In this document: positions 39,101 to 49,891 of the stretch, piece after piece
Numbering within the stretch: the stretch's first letter is position 1
Layout: every line of letters begins with the position of its first letter
Assembly: GCF_963676685.1 (NCBI RefSeq)
Contig: NC_092348.1
Coordinates: 12,746,867 to 12,810,866, forward strand
Direction: 5' to 3'
DNA length: 64,000 nt
Source: Mytilus edulis
Taxonomy: Eukaryota > Mollusca > Bivalvia > Mytilida > Mytilidae
Made by a program: the position numbers and the translations under genes
Notes under the pieces: model-generated
What the model saw: only the letters and a program-made list of their open reading frames with translations
Databases searched by the model: none
What the model was told of the DNA's origin: nothing

Positions 39101-42100
39101 ACAGCGAATATTTTCTCCAAAATACTATTACTTATTTGATTACCAAATTTTACAAATTGTCCACTAAAAACATCTGACTAACCTGTGTGCTCTTTGATGA
39201 CGATTCTCATATAACCAATAAATCCATAACTTCTACATACTAACAGGGGGATGTTTCTCTTAGATAACAAGGAGTCTAACTCTAATAACTCTCTGTAAAC
39301 ATGGACATATAACAATATTCTATAGGGTTACAATTTATATGAAATGTTTACACAATAATGGCAACAGCTATTAATGAAGACTTAAAAATGTGAAAGAATT
39401 CAAACAACAACTCTCTTAGGGAGTTCAAAGGTTACCTTTTGTTAATTTCTGACCCTATCCACTTTGTCTTTTTTCTGAGGGGCAGAACAATTGATTATTT
39501 CTTATGTATTAAGTCCATCTACTTTACATTCTATGAAATGCTATATTGAATTTCTACCATCTTTTTGTTGTTCTGAGTATTCACAAATAATTTAAACTGG
39601 AATCTTATTAACCAACAGTCAATCATTCGTTTAAAATCTTTATTATAAAACATTTAGACCACTTATTCTTGTCACAAAAGAATCTTTAAAAAAAGTTAAA
39701 ATTTTGAAGTCATGACAAATTTCATATAACTTTAATTTTTGTTTTTAAGTTTTTTCGGGAGGAACTAAATTTAACCATGTTTCTTATGGGGTTTATGTTT
39801 TTATAATCTTTAGTTTTTTGTGAAGCGCTTTTCTAAGACTTTTTTTGTCTTTTTTCTCTTATGCCATATTGTTGTCAGTTTTATTCAACTTTTTTTTTTG
39901 AATTCTCTTTTCTGTAGAAACATAAAATAATATATTAATTTTTGACCCTCACTATCTAAACATTCAATATAATTATGTGTGAACATAATAGATGTTTACC
40001 TTTCACATAAATTTGTTGCTATCACTAATGTGAATCTTGAGAAAAAATCTGGATTTGCTCTGATCAGTTTTTCGGCACTCTATGTGAAATAAAATAAATT
40101 TACCATTATTTAAATAAAAAAGAAAAAGAAGATGTTTGTCACTATGAATAACAGAATGCATGTATATGTAGCATATGTACCCGGTATATAAAATTAAAGT
40201 TTTCACACTTCACGAAAACAGAAGTGCCTTTTCATGTTTTTGTTTTAATAGTAAGTTTTTCTTACTGGACATGATATTTTTATTGCAAATGTCATATCAA
40301 GATGTATACAAAGGAAACATTTTCAAAGTCATAAATTAACTGACTAAAAACAGTTTAGTTATTTTGTATTGATACAAAGGAAGAAATTTTCATAAAACTG
40401 TCATAAGGAAAGTTTTAAATAAAATTGAGAATAGATTTACTGGGTTATCTCAAACATCACTAACAACTTAGATATCATTATACAGGAGCTGAGGAGCCAC
40501 TTTTCTACTTGCCTCTTCAACGAAATCCCCACTGACATCATCATTCAGTTCACTCAGTAACTCTGTAGCTGCTTTGGCTCTAGACTGGAAATATATATAC
40601 AGTAGAGTAATCTGACTGAATTACAGATCTTTGCTTTAAACATTTTGAAAAATTGTTTTCTTCTTTCTTAATATTTCCATAATTATTCATGATCATGACT
40701 ATCAAAATAACTTAGTTACATATTAGAAATTGTTACTTTGAAATATATAGGCCTAATGTCTTTTACACTACAATAGTCCTCTCTAACATGAACCAACTTT
40801 CATTAACATTTTTAATATACATTTATTTCCTTAATTCTTCCCCATAAGTTCACACGATTAAGAAAACATATTTGTTTCGCACAAATTGACAGTCTGTAAA
40901 GAAGAAATCTACTGACAATGCCTGATTATTATGCCAATCTTGATCCTCTATAGATAACTTGTTAACGTTCTACATACCTCCCCAATATTGTCTTTTGTCA
41001 GGAAAAAGCTGCAACATACAATTAATTTTCATTACTAAATACTTGCTAAAAACGGTTTTATTTAACAAAGTGCATAAATTGTCACATGACTTTTAAAACT
41101 AAATTGTCTGATTGATTGATTATTGGAGTTAAACACAACTATCACCATTATTGGTTATAAATATCATGGCAGAGGAAGCTGGAATTCTATGGGGAAAATT
41201 CAGCAGGAAAATTGGTAAACATTATCCAAATCAATTAAGATTGGAATAACACTTGTCAGGGGAGGAGTTCAGTCTTACAAACTCAGTCAGTGTTTGTTCA
41301 GGCCAGTGATAACAGTAGATGTACTACTTAAGACTAAAAAAAAAGAATCTAGATGACTTCCAATGAAAACTTTTCAAACAAAAGTGACATTGTTGCTAAA
41401 GGTGAATTATTTCCAAACAATGCCCAAACAAAAAATCTTTCTCTTCAAATAAATTTGTTAAAAATATCTTTGAATAATTATTGCTTTAAATCAAGGATTC
41501 AACATGTTTGAAAGAGGCCTTAATATTTGTAAGTTTAACAGAATACAAAGTTTTATTGTGTTGCTCTTTCAAGTCCCATCACTCAGGATCATTTCAAAAA
41601 GAGCCTATTAACAGTTTAATAATACAGGATTCTTTACTTTTTTAAATCATAATGCAAACTATCCCATTCTACAGGACATCATCTTCTATAGTCCCCATTA
41701 AAAAAAAAATCTAAATAACTGAAAACTCTAAGCAGTCTAGGGCACCTGACTTAGGGGTTACTTAAGAAATAATTGATGGGGGCTTGAATATATTGTGATT
41801 TTACCACGGGTTGTCTCTTTATGACAAATATTTTACCCTGAGCGATAGCGAGGGGTAAAATATAAGGATAAAGGGACAATCGTGGTAAAATCACGATATA
41901 TTCAAGCCCCCATGAATTATTTCGATTCTAACAGGACAAATACGGCAATTGTTTTGGATCGAAGCGCTCTAGGTGAAGGTTTTTTTTTGCCGTTCTCATA
42001 AATAAACGCACTATTAAATTGACGTTAAAAACCTGAGCAAACTGAATAAGAAGCAGCTAAATCTATTTACAAAAACATATTTAGATGGGTTTGGAGGAAT

Positions 42101-45100
42101 TTAAATGATAAGTGTATTTATATGTCTTATATGTTTACAAAACATGGCTTATATAAGACATTTTAGCATCATTTCTTTTGGTTTCCTTGTTGTGATGATT
42201 TTCGGTTTCACAAGCGTGTATTTTCCCGTAAAATGCTTATATTCTGACTTTATCGTTCTATGATGCCCAGGTTGGGTATCTCATTCATAAAAAAAACATA
42301 TGACGCGGGAGTACGATCGGAACAGCCCAACAATATATTCAAATTTTACCACGGGTGTGTACTCAAAGCGTTTGAAGGACTTGATGTTAGAATACATGTA
42401 CTTAACTATTAGACATTTAGAGATATCACAAATGATAGAAAAAGAAAACAAAATCCTAAATTTACACTTTTATGTAGAAATTAGAACATACTTATTCCCT
42501 ACATCCTCTCCGCTAACTTTGTTTCCATCTACAATCGTGAATGAACCAACACCTAAAAAACAATAAACATTAACTATTACTTTTCTGCCTTTAACACATA
42601 ATGATGAACATAGCAGGAGTAAATGTTACAAATAGTACAAATAAAGAGTAAAATTTACGGTAAAGACTAACAAAGAGAAAATTTTGTATACATGTTCGTT
42701 CAACAGATTTGCTTGAGTTCCTACAAATCAACTTTCGTTTTAATGGCTCTTGGAAGGAGTTTAAGTATACAACAGTGCCATTTTAATCTCACCTGGTCAC
42801 TCATTAGAAAGAAGTTATTGATTACTTTACCTGGTAATATCATATTTTTAAGAATTTCTGTTCCTACAGCTGATACATTGACCAAACAGACACATGCTGA
42901 CTCTAAGGCAGACTGTCCATGGTCTCCCCATAATCTACGAATAAAAAATATATATTAATTGGGAAAAGGAAAAGTTTATGAATGTTTATTAGAGATCTTA
43001 TTCAAACCACGGTAACACACACAAATTGACATTACAAATTAGAATTTTAAAATTTATGCAGTCTCCACAATCTGAAATTTACTTCCAGAAATGTTTTTAA
43101 AGAACAACCATTTAACTTCAACAGGGATGGGAGGACGGGGGTATGTTTTTTTTCTTCCAAAAAAATATTCTTATCCCCAATTTGATGAAAAAAAGTATTC
43201 TGTTTAAGCAGATGACTAAATAAAATATGCTGAATGTAGAATATTGAACAAAATAATCTGGTTGAACTTGATAGCATTGTAAAACTAAATAAAATTGATC
43301 CCCCTTTGCACAATAAACAATTCTGACTAAGAATAAAAACCCAGTGATCGGGAAGGATGTGCACCATGCGCAAATTGTGCTTATCGACTAGAAATGGCAC
43401 ATAACAACAACAACAACAACAATACTTTATTTTAAGAGGGTTACACAGTTAGCTATATAACTAATCTTCCCTGAGGCCCTCATCATGAGAAATCAAACAA
43501 AATGCAAACATATACATTGCATACATTAGAATAAAAAGTCAAGTATGATAATAATGTTTAATACAACTTGATAAAATGTGATGAACAAACATAAACATGA
43601 TGACATGATTAGTTTTTAATATTATTGATACACCTAGGTTGATTTCAATAAATGATCTGTTATTTTGTATTTGAAAGAATTAACATTTGTAATATTTCTT
43701 AACGGTATTGGCAAATTATTCCACAAGAATGATCCAGAATACATAAAAGATTTTTTGAACAATTCTGTTTTTGGTTTAGGGAGTATGAGGTTTCCTTGAA
43801 AATTCTATAAGCTGTATTGCTTTTGAATAAAAGACTATTATTATGAACAGCATTTCTCAAGGGGTATGGATTTCTGTCTGAAACATAATGAAACTTGTTA
43901 GTAAGATATGATGGGGCATCATTTTTAATGCACTTAAATGTCATCACTAACTTATGATATTTTATTCTCTGGCATTCAACTTTCATCCAGTTTAAATGTT
44001 TGAATAAGGGTGCAGAAGGAGCGAATGGGTCTGTTTCTAGTATTAACATAGAGTGACAAACAATAGCGCCCACATGGCGCACAATATTTTTCTCTTTGTT
44101 TTGAAACATTTAAACAACATGGCCCATTAATTCTAAAAATGGCCCTTTGTATTTATTTTTGGGGGGGCCCTGGGCCCATTGAGAAAAATCCTTCCAGATC
44201 ACTGAAACCATAACACCCCAGGTCTTTGAAGTTGAGTGGTTGCTCCCATGTGATACAATGTTAACATTTTAACAAATATTTAAAGTATACACATGAATGT
44301 AGCTTGCTAAATACAAAATTTAGAAGTTAATGTTTGGAGTTCCTGGTAACTGTACTCTGTAGAATCAAAAAGACCGTAAGATCTAAAAGTACATGTAAGG
44401 CCAAACAGCTTGGGTATGAGGTTAATATCAAAGAAACATTCTCAGCTTAAAAAAAATACCTTTGGACCCCCTTTATTAAATACGAAAAAATCAAAATCCT
44501 TCGTGTATTTATAGTCAATTAAAATATTCACAATTCTAAACGGTTCTATCCTTCAATTTAAGTTCTTGATACATAAACTAATTTGTGTAAAAATTAATTT
44601 ACCGTAAGACAGATAGATTTAAGCTCATTTCGTCGGTTTGTTATAATTTTTGCTGTTTAGCTTATTATATTAATACAAGCATTCCATAATAATATATATT
44701 TACGAAAATATTATCCCCATTTTAGTTGTCCAGTTTCAATAATGCAATCAATGACATTTATGACATATACATAAATTTAGAATACTTGAAAGTAAATATT
44801 CTTTTATTCAATCTCGATTAACTTTGCACATTTCAACAGTAAAAAAATCTATGCCTACATTTGCCTACATTATTTTGATAAACATCATGTGAAACCTGAT
44901 CGATTCATCGGTTTTTATCTGTTTAACTCAGGATCCGCTTTTAACCGAAAAATACTTTTAGAACAGTTTAAAACAAACGGTAAAAAAGCAAAAATATGCT
45001 AAATTAAATACAATTTTCCATGTTAAACTGCTGTAGTTTGAACAATTCTCGTCCGTTATCACAGATAGTAACCAAAGGGGTCTTACCGCTGAGACTATAA

Positions 45101-45830
45101 TTGGATAAAATCATATGACTTTAGTACAGGGCTCTACATGCCGTTAATACATGCTAATTACTCGATGTTATTCCTTTTAAATATTACTTCCATGGTCTGA
45201 CCGAAGAAATGTCAGACAAAAAATCATTCGGTCAGACAGAAATTAAATTTTTTTTCTGTTGAACATATAGCAGAAAATGTCAAATTTCTTTTTCGGTCAG
45301 ACAAACCATCATACAGTTTGGCACAGACTGTATGATAATTCAATTTTATAAGGAATGGTAGTATGTTTAACTGATGATATGGAATATTGATGGTACACTG
45401 CGAATGTCATCAAAGAAAGTTATAAATCTTCTGAAGTTTTTTTCGTACTGCCTGAGTGTCTCAGCATTTTTATAACAAACTTTACTTTATATGTTTTCTT
45501 TCAGCCCTCTCTTTCCAAGTCTCATAGTATATTTTATTTAATTTTTATAGACATTGCTATTGCATTTGAGATACTGGCCTTCTGAAAGCTAGACATCATC
45601 ATGATCATTTCCTTCCATAAACATTAGTAAGAAACTAAGATGAATAAAATACTCATGTCCGTCCGTATCATTCTGACATGAATTAATCAAATGTCAGAAA
45701 ACTATACAGTTAAAACTTAAAGTATATTATTCGTACAACCATTCTTCTTAAGTTATATTTAACATATTAACCTCAACTGCCTATCATATTTATTTTTCTT
45801 GTCGATAACAACTTTTTTGGTGTCTGCCAT
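24021..45830 (-). CDS. NAE1: NEDD8-activating enzyme E1 regulatory subunit (NAE1/APP-BP1)
   Basis: Complete gene, 19 coding exons read right to left: 45830-45772, 42934-42831, 42552-42492, 41008-40978, 40584-40513, 40079-40000, 39292-39183, 38451-38342, 37660-37598, 37179-37116, 36467-36376, 35311-35252, 34849-34789, 34512-34364, 30048-30012, 28697-28611, 25816-25674, 25187-25114, 24180-24021. They total 1617 nt, 538 aa plus TAA; human NAE1 is close to this (534 aa by memory). All phases join. Family landmarks are [60 protein letters not shown] and GGAAAQE near the C-terminus. NAE1 pairs with the catalytic subunit UBA3 to activate NEDD8 for cullin neddylation; the family's own subunit lacks the catalytic cysteine. 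Introns carry many repeats. Confidence 0.96.
24690..24990 (-). mobile_element. SINE-like element in NAE1 intron 18
   Basis: Reading on the minus strand it ends CCACTGGACGTTAAGCAACC then an AATC-rich tail (24690-24720). Open frames on both strands here arise from the element. Confidence 0.55.
25114..25187 (-). CDS. NAE1: NAE1 exon 18
   Basis: 74 nt, acceptor ATTTTAG, donor GAT|GTAAGT, coding [20 protein letters not shown] and YIHE. Confidence 0.94.
25674..25816 (-). CDS. NAE1: NAE1 exon 17
   Basis: 143 nt, acceptor TTTTTCAG, donor AAG|GTAGTT. It codes [26 protein letters not shown] and ADVLMLK. Confidence 0.95.
25916..27634 (+). repeat. CCAGATGCTCCG-family element in NAE1 intron 16
   Basis: Begins GAGCTCCACAGGACACAGCT and ends TTTTGCGGTCCTATAAAA. 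It has the same two internal tandem zones as the 21.5-kb copy, and is interrupted by another insertion between about 26080 and 26576. Confidence 0.75.
26087..26503. mobile_element. 417-bp element with ~104-bp inverted arms, nested
   Basis: The left arm 26087-26190 (GATATAGTTTTTCACATTC...) is mirrored by 26400-26503 (...GAATGTGAAAAACTATATC). It sits inside the CCAGATGCTCCG-family copy, whose consensus (GAATGTGGTCT|AAGAACTTAAAC) is split around it, so it inserted later. Confidence 0.75.
27950..28105 (+). repeat. Interspersed repeat ending GGGGTATAAA
   Basis: GTGTACTAAGTTTCAAGTTG to AACCTGAAGTGGGACAGATG; a related copy lies at about 33960-34110. Confidence 0.6.
28611..28697 (-). CDS. NAE1: NAE1 exon 16
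   Basis: 87 nt, acceptor GTTTCAG, donor TAG|GTATTT, coding [20 protein letters not shown] and NKTANLQEI. Confidence 0.94.
29210..29705. repeat. Eight identical 62-bp tandem units with CTCF-consensus sites
   Basis: Units start at 29210, 29272, 29334, 29396, 29458, 29520, 29582 and 29644, and are identical by eye. Each contains TACCAGTAGATGGCACAGC; CCAGTAGATGGC fits the CTCF core CCASYAGRKGGC at every position. The array is in NAE1 intron 15. The sequence match is direct; binding is inference. Confidence 0.92.
30012..30048 (-). CDS. NAE1: NAE1 exon 15
   Basis: 37-nt exon between a 4.3-kb intron and the intron that carries the 62-bp array. Acceptor TTTTACAG, donor TTT|GTAAGT, coding [12 protein letters not shown]. 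Confidence 0.9.
30492..30694. mobile_element. MITE, TACTGTAAATTCAG family (copy B)
   Basis: Ends TACTGTACATTCAGAAATTA and TCTCTGAATTTACAGTA are inverted. NAE1 intron 14. TA at both edges fits a Tc1/mariner-type target. Confidence 0.7.
31962..32136. mobile_element. MITE, TACTGTAAATTCAG family (copy C, diverged)
   Basis: Left end TACTGTAAATACTGAATTTT, right end ATTTCTGAATTTACAGGA. NAE1 intron 14. Confidence 0.55.
32667..32876. mobile_element. MITE, TACTGTAAATTCAG family (copy D)
   Basis: Left end TACTGCAAATTCAGAAATTT, right end ATTTCTGAATTTGCAGCA. NAE1 intron 14. Confidence 0.6.
33850..34115 (+). repeat. Interspersed repeat ending GAGGGGCATCAAAA
   Basis: Contains ACGGACGCCCTACTCGCACT and CTGAAGCAGGACAGATAGAC; same family as 27950-28105. 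NAE1 intron 14. Confidence 0.55.
34364..34512 (-). CDS. NAE1: NAE1 exon 14
   Basis: 149 nt, acceptor GTTGTAG, donor AAG|GTTAGA. It codes [20 protein letters not shown] and a charged helix ending IEQSIAK. Confidence 0.95.
34789..34849 (-). CDS. NAE1: NAE1 exon 13
   Basis: 61 nt, acceptor TTTTGCAG, donor AAG|GTTAGT, coding [20 protein letters not shown]. Confidence 0.94.
35252..35311 (-). CDS. NAE1: NAE1 exon 12
   Basis: 60 nt, acceptor ATTGTAG, donor GAG|GTATGA, coding [20 protein letters not shown]. Confidence 0.92.
36376..36467 (-). CDS. NAE1: NAE1 exon 11
   Basis: Acceptor TTTTGTAG, donor AGT|GTATGT. It codes [20 protein letters not shown] and S. The donor is chosen so exon 12 continues in phase with family spacing. 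Confidence 0.9.
37116..37179 (-). CDS. NAE1: NAE1 exon 10
   Basis: 64 nt, acceptor TGTTACAG, donor AAG|GTAAAA. It codes [20 protein letters not shown] and Q. Confidence 0.93.
37205..37398. repeat. 24-bp tandem array in NAE1 intron 9
   Basis: Imperfect units of TGTTCTATTCATGTATTATA plus CATA, with interspersed variants. Unit length is a multiple of three, so several frames stay open; none is coding. Confidence 0.85.
37598..37660 (-). CDS. NAE1: NAE1 exon 9
   Basis: 63 nt, acceptor AATTGCAG, donor TCC|GTATGT. It codes [20 protein letters not shown] and a final Ser. Confidence 0.94.
38246..38310. repeat. Near-perfect hairpin beside the NAE1 exon 8 donor
   Basis: Two 30-bp arms (TCTCTAGAAAGTAACATCTT... 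and ...GTTGTTACTTTCGAGAGA) with two mismatches and a 5-bp loop, starting about 30 nt into intron 8 in the direction of transcription. Confidence 0.85.
38342..38451 (-). CDS. NAE1: NAE1 exon 8
   Basis: Acceptor TATTTCAG, donor AAG|GTAAAT. It codes [19 protein letters not shown] and LDLESMDQK. Confidence 0.94.
38667..38778. repeat. Two-unit direct duplication, ~57 bp, NAE1 intron 7
   Basis: TTCAAGTTAAGGGAGAGATT... to ...CCCTGACATATTATG twice in tandem; the core GCACTTACAATGATGTTTTA also occurs at 38510. Confidence 0.8.
39183..39292 (-). CDS. NAE1: NAE1 exon 7
   Basis: Acceptor TGTTTACAG, donor CAG|GTTAGT. It codes [20 protein letters not shown] and IKEHT. Confidence 0.94.
40000..40079 (-). 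CDS. NAE1: NAE1 exon 6
   Basis: Acceptor TTCACATAG, donor AAG|GTAAAC. It codes [20 protein letters not shown] then ATNLCE, ending in phase 2. Confidence 0.93.
40513..40584 (-). CDS. NAE1: NAE1 exon 5 (non-canonical GC donor)
   Basis: Acceptor ATTTCCAG; the exon codes [20 protein letters not shown] and FVEE. The only phase-consistent donor is GAG|GCAAGT, so intron 5 (40080-40512) is of the GC-AG class. Confidence 0.9.
40978..41008 (-). CDS. NAE1: NAE1 exon 4
   Basis: Small 31-nt exon, acceptor GTTGCAG, donor GAG|GTATGT, coding [10 protein letters not shown]. Confidence 0.92.
41766..41923. repeat. Fold-back palindrome in NAE1 intron 3
   Basis: GAAATAATTGATGGGGGCTT... is mirrored by ...AAGCCCCCATGAATTATTTC; arms of about 75 bp with small differences around a short GAGCGATAGCGAGG centre. 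Probably a MITE-type element. Confidence 0.75.
42492..42552 (-). CDS. NAE1: NAE1 exon 3
   Basis: 61 nt, acceptor TTTTTTAG, donor AA|GTATGT. It codes [20 protein letters not shown]. The donor is fixed by the next exon, which completes the second Asn of GNNFFL. Confidence 0.93.
42831..42934 (-). CDS. NAE1: NAE1 exon 2
   Basis: Acceptor TTCGTAG, donor CAG|GTAAAG. It codes [19 protein letters not shown] and on to ILKNMILP, the start of the Rossmann-type fold. Confidence 0.95.
43404..44110 (-). mobile_element. 5'-truncated LINE insertion with GTT-repeat tail
   Basis: Encloses the ORF2 relic, a ~200-bp 3' region and, on the minus strand, a (TTG)n tail at 43404-43432. Dead-on-arrival copy. Confidence 0.65.
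43633..44109 (-). pseudogene. LINE reverse transcriptase C-terminus, truncated and frameshifted
   Basis: The minus strand reads [33 protein letters not shown] and [20 protein letters not shown], matching the conserved tail of non-LTR retrotransposon ORF2 by memory. After a frame change near 43740 it continues [20 protein letters not shown] to a stop. It lies in NAE1 intron 1. The 5' part of the element is absent. Confidence 0.7.
45772..45830 (-). CDS. NAE1: NAE1 exon 1
   Basis: ATG at 45830 opens [19 protein letters not shown]; the donor GAG|GTTAAT leaves phase 2. The KYDRQLR motif is the usual E1 N-terminal entry strand. Confidence 0.93.
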
Positions 45831-46779
45831 TTTCTGGTTTCTCCTGAGATCAATTACCGGCAGGGGACAGGAACGTAATAAAAACAGGGATGCAGTTATT
45901 AAAATTAAAAATTAAACATTAACGGAACAATAATGCAGACATTCCGGATATGAATTATCCTAAAGTTGCACTGGCTGACAAATTCATGTTTATCGAAACA
46001 TTAACAATTACATAAATAGATTCCGACCTCATACAATTTTATATTATAGGTCTGTTTGATTTCATGTTGTAAAATAAACAAATATGTTATTTATCGTTTT
46101 TACTCGAAAAAAAATATGATTTTGTGTGGATCGAATCAGTCAACGAAATGGTTAACCTTTGTTTCACTTTCAATGTTGACATTCTTTTCCTTTAAATGAA
46201 TGAACATAACTTGTGCATTTGTAACAAATCTCTAGCCAATGGGTTAAATTGAAGGTCACATGCATACGAGTTTATAAAGGTAGATTTACTCACTTGCAAG
46301 TGATTCATCAGCGATATTTCTTTGTGTAATTTAACAAAATTGAACCAAATTAGCTGCTAAAACGAATCATAATTTCGTTTTTTTTACTTTTATTAATGAT
46401 TCAACCAAACGAAACCATATTCTATTTTTTCTTCATATACTACATATACTACATGTATATAAATAAATCCTTGACCACACGAAATGAATTTGTCTCATAG
46501 AACTTTGTAAGACTATACAAATCGGCCTCGTCCCACTATGCTTAAGTTATTCTCATAGTTATTCCTTTATTGAATACATTAAAAAAAAATAAGTTCTTCA
46601 AGACCAGGCCACCATGTACATTTGTATTACGAGTCCATGCAGCCACACTCCCACCAAAAATTAAATTGGGCCGTTCCATTTAAAATTAAAGAACCTTAGT
46701 GAGCACGCTCACATACCCCACGTCCCCACATTGTCATTGGAGAAATTAAATAAGTATAAGAAAAAAAAATTGTATAAGA
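45831..46779. other. NAE1 upstream region
   Basis: Should contain the NAE1 promoter and 5' UTR. I see no TATA box at a convincing distance and no other gene. Confidence 0.4.
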
Positions 46780-47594
46780 AAAAATATTGAATAATAATTT
46801 CCTGTCAATATACACATCTACATAGTATGTCCTTATTATCTACAAAATTTCATGAAATTCTGTTGTGTTTTTCAGAGGAGTTGAGATGACAAACTGTTGC
46901 AGAAGTACCTTGAAGCAAATAAGTTCAAAGGGGCGTAACTCCTAGAAATAAAATTGAATCGTAATTTCCCGTCGATATGCACAACTACATAATATGTCCT
47001 TTTCATATAAAAAGATTTCGTGAAATTCTGTTGTGTGGTTTGAGAGGAGTTGCGATGACAAACTGTTGCAGTAGTACATTAAGTAAATAAGTTCAAAGGG
47101 GCGTAACTCCTAGAAAAAAAATTGAATCGCAATTTCCTGTCGATATGCACAACTACATAGTATGTCCTTATTATCTGAAAAGGTTTCGTGAAATTCTGTT
47201 GTGTGGTTTGAGAGGAGTTGCGATGACAAACTGTTGCAGTAGTACATTAAAGTAAATAAGTTCAAAGGGGCGTAACTCCCAGAAAAAAAATTGAATCGCA
47301 ATTTCCTGTCGATATGCACAACTACATAGTATGTCCTTATTATCTGAAAAGGTTTCGTGAAATTCTGTTGTGTGGTTTGAGAGGAGTTGCGATGACAAAC
47401 TGTTGCAGTAGTACATTAAAGTAAATAAGTTCAAAGGGGCGTAACTCCCAGAAAAAAAATTTAATCGCAATTTCCTGTCGATATGCACAACTACATAGTA
47501 TGTCCTTATTATCTGAAAAGGTTTCGTGAAATTCTGTTGTGTGGTTTGAGAGGAGTTGCGATGACAAGAAACAGGACTGACGGACGGACGGACG

Positions 47595-47630
<36 letters not shown>

Positions 47631-47660
47631 TCGTTGCGTGGGGTATAAAAACTGAATGCA
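46780..47660. repeat. ~168-bp tandem array with GACG microsatellite and GGGGTATAAAA end
   Basis: The word CTGTCGATATGCACAACTAC or a variant recurs at about 46802, 46969, 47137, 47307 and 47475. It is followed by (GACG)n at 47576-47603 and a small hairpin CCCTCCGCAACTTCGTTGCG. The 168-codon minus frame across it is an artefact of the array. Confidence 0.85.
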
Positions 47661-47819
47661 AAGAAAATAAATCCCAAAAATTACTTATCATTTAACCAGA
47701 GACATATATGTGTACATATATGCTCTGATATAACTCGCAGACAACTAAACTGTTACTTGATTTCATTTTCTGCGAATTAGTAGGCGCATTGTAATAAAAG
47801 ATAAGTTGATAATCACTAG

Positions 47820-47844
47820 TTTTTTTTTTTTTTTTTTTTTTTTT
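47820..47844. repeat. Poly-T run
   Basis: About 24 consecutive T, possibly the reverse poly-A of a retroposed copy. Confidence 0.8.
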
Positions 47845-48479
47845 GTTTGAGTGATGCAAGAATTTTTTGCGTCAAACCGTCATGTTATTACTCTATCGCC
47901 CTTGGAGTTGTCCCATCGCGCTTGTTTCACCTCAAATTATCGGGACTTATTGATTTCTATAAAAATATCAACCAAATGTGTTGATCCCAAAATCTGTTCA
48001 TATTATTGAAGAGGAACTTTGCCGATTTTTAAACACAATTCTGTGGAGAAATTTCGAAATATCACATTTTAAAGTGAAAACAAATTGATTTGTTCGATTT
48101 GTTTGGCTCTGAAAAGGAGATACATTGATTTTTTTTCTTTAAAGCTTAATGTTTATTGTACTTCAAACCCTTTTAAAAAAACTGGAAACGAAGGACTATG
48201 AGGACTATCTTAACCAAAGCTAAAATTCTTTTGGTTGTTAAGTTTTAAATTTAACCATTTTTAAAACATAATTTTTACATGATTTGAGTGAAACAAATAC
48301 ATCGAAAATTGCAATTGGCTGTTGAATAATTCCTTTGTAATAACATCGAAGATTATTGTTATTAATTGACACAGCAAGAAAGATAAGCAAACAGTTATCA
48401 TGTTAACCCGCTGGTGTCATACAGATTCCAGATGTGCGCAACGGGGTAATCCCAGATCATTTTACTCTCCATAATTAGC

Positions 48480-48560
48480 ATTACATTATTGGCAGCGGAA
48501 AGAGGCACACGCCATCTTATTCATTTTACAACCGGTGTAATATTTCCAGCGAAGATAGTA
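48480..48560 (+). other. Candidate 5' non-coding exon of the TPR-SET-MYND gene
   Basis: A less AT-rich stretch (GGCAGCGGAAAGAGGCACAC) ends in GCGAAGATA|GTAAGT, a strong donor about 2.9 kb before the acceptor of coding exon 1. No TATA box is obvious. Inference only. Confidence 0.25.
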
Positions 48561-49891
48561 AGTTTAGTTTCTTAATCAATTTATTTCATAAATGATATAT
48601 ATATTTCAGCTTTAAAATTTATTCGATATTTGGTGTCTAATTCTATATCATGTTGCAAACTATCAAATTAAGATATCGTACATTATTTCATTGTAATACC
48701 CCCTTTTCTTCGTGGAAACTAAAATAAAAAAAGGTAAGAATGCAAAAGTCAGTCTGGCATATCATCTTTCACGTTGAATACCTTACCATGCTTACCCTAT
48801 GCTATTAACCTATAACTTTATTAAAAACGATGTTGATGATGTTCATGTAGAAGGATAGGCATATTTTTATTTTTGGCACACAGTTTGAGTTATTTGCACA
48901 CGCGTATTCTATTTATAATTACGAGTATGAAATAAGATCATGTGCACTAAAACATACGTGCTCCAAGAATCTAAGACATTTTGTTTTCTTTTTATATAGT
49001 TTCAGGTATGATTAGATCATTTTATGATAATAATATCAGCAGGTTATGACATTATGAAAAACTATATCTGTACATAAAAAATATCACAAATTGATAACAT
49101 GTTTTATATGTTTACCATTGTCTGTATTCATTCATATACGTCCCAAAATTGGTTTCTGTTCTCAAAACCCCTTGCAACCGGAAACAGTGCTAAAGGAGTA
49201 GGCCCGATAAGACACCTTTTTGCTCCAAGCGTTTTTACAAAATTGTTAAATTGTAAAATATGACTTATTTATTGGAAAGTGAAATACTGTTTTTTATAAT
49301 AATGGACACACGGTAGGTACTAGCGTCATTATTCCATGCAAACAACTTCATAATTTACACATTTGTGTTAATTTTAAGACTATTTTTGTGGTCGCACTTG
49401 TGTTCAGTCTTAATATTTAAATATATGTTGTATAATATTGAATGCTAACACACAACATATATAAATGTTGAGGGATAACACGAATGAACTTCCACTTTAA
49501 ACAAAAATCGTCTGAAGGTGAGGTTAAATGGCATATTTGATGGATTTTTCTTATTCAAGCTTAAATTTGAGCATATTATGACCAAGTATGTCCAAATCTT
49601 TTACAATAACCAATTGAATCGAATTTAGAAGACACTTAAAAGTGTTTGAAAAATGTAAAACAATCTTTCATCAGACCTACTTCGAATTTTTGTCCAAAAT
49701 AAGCCCTTACCGGACTTTTTCCTTTTTCATTTCCGTTCAACAACTTTAAAAGTTTTCCTCGACTAAATGTTATAAATCTTATAGACAATGCTTGTTACCG
49801 CAAAACAGTTAAATTTAGATAAAGTTATGCCCCTTTTTAATTGTAAAAATGCTGAATATTTTGTATCCTTTTTATTCGACAGCAAATAATT

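Noticed and set aside
43047-43400. 117-codon minus-strand frame in NAE1 intron 1
   Set aside because: No recognisable domain and low complexity; it lies just past the LINE tail and is not supported by splice context.
47110-47677. Minus-strand frame of 168 codons
   Set aside because: It spans the ~168-bp tandem array; the protein repeats with the DNA unit and ends at the GACG microsatellite.
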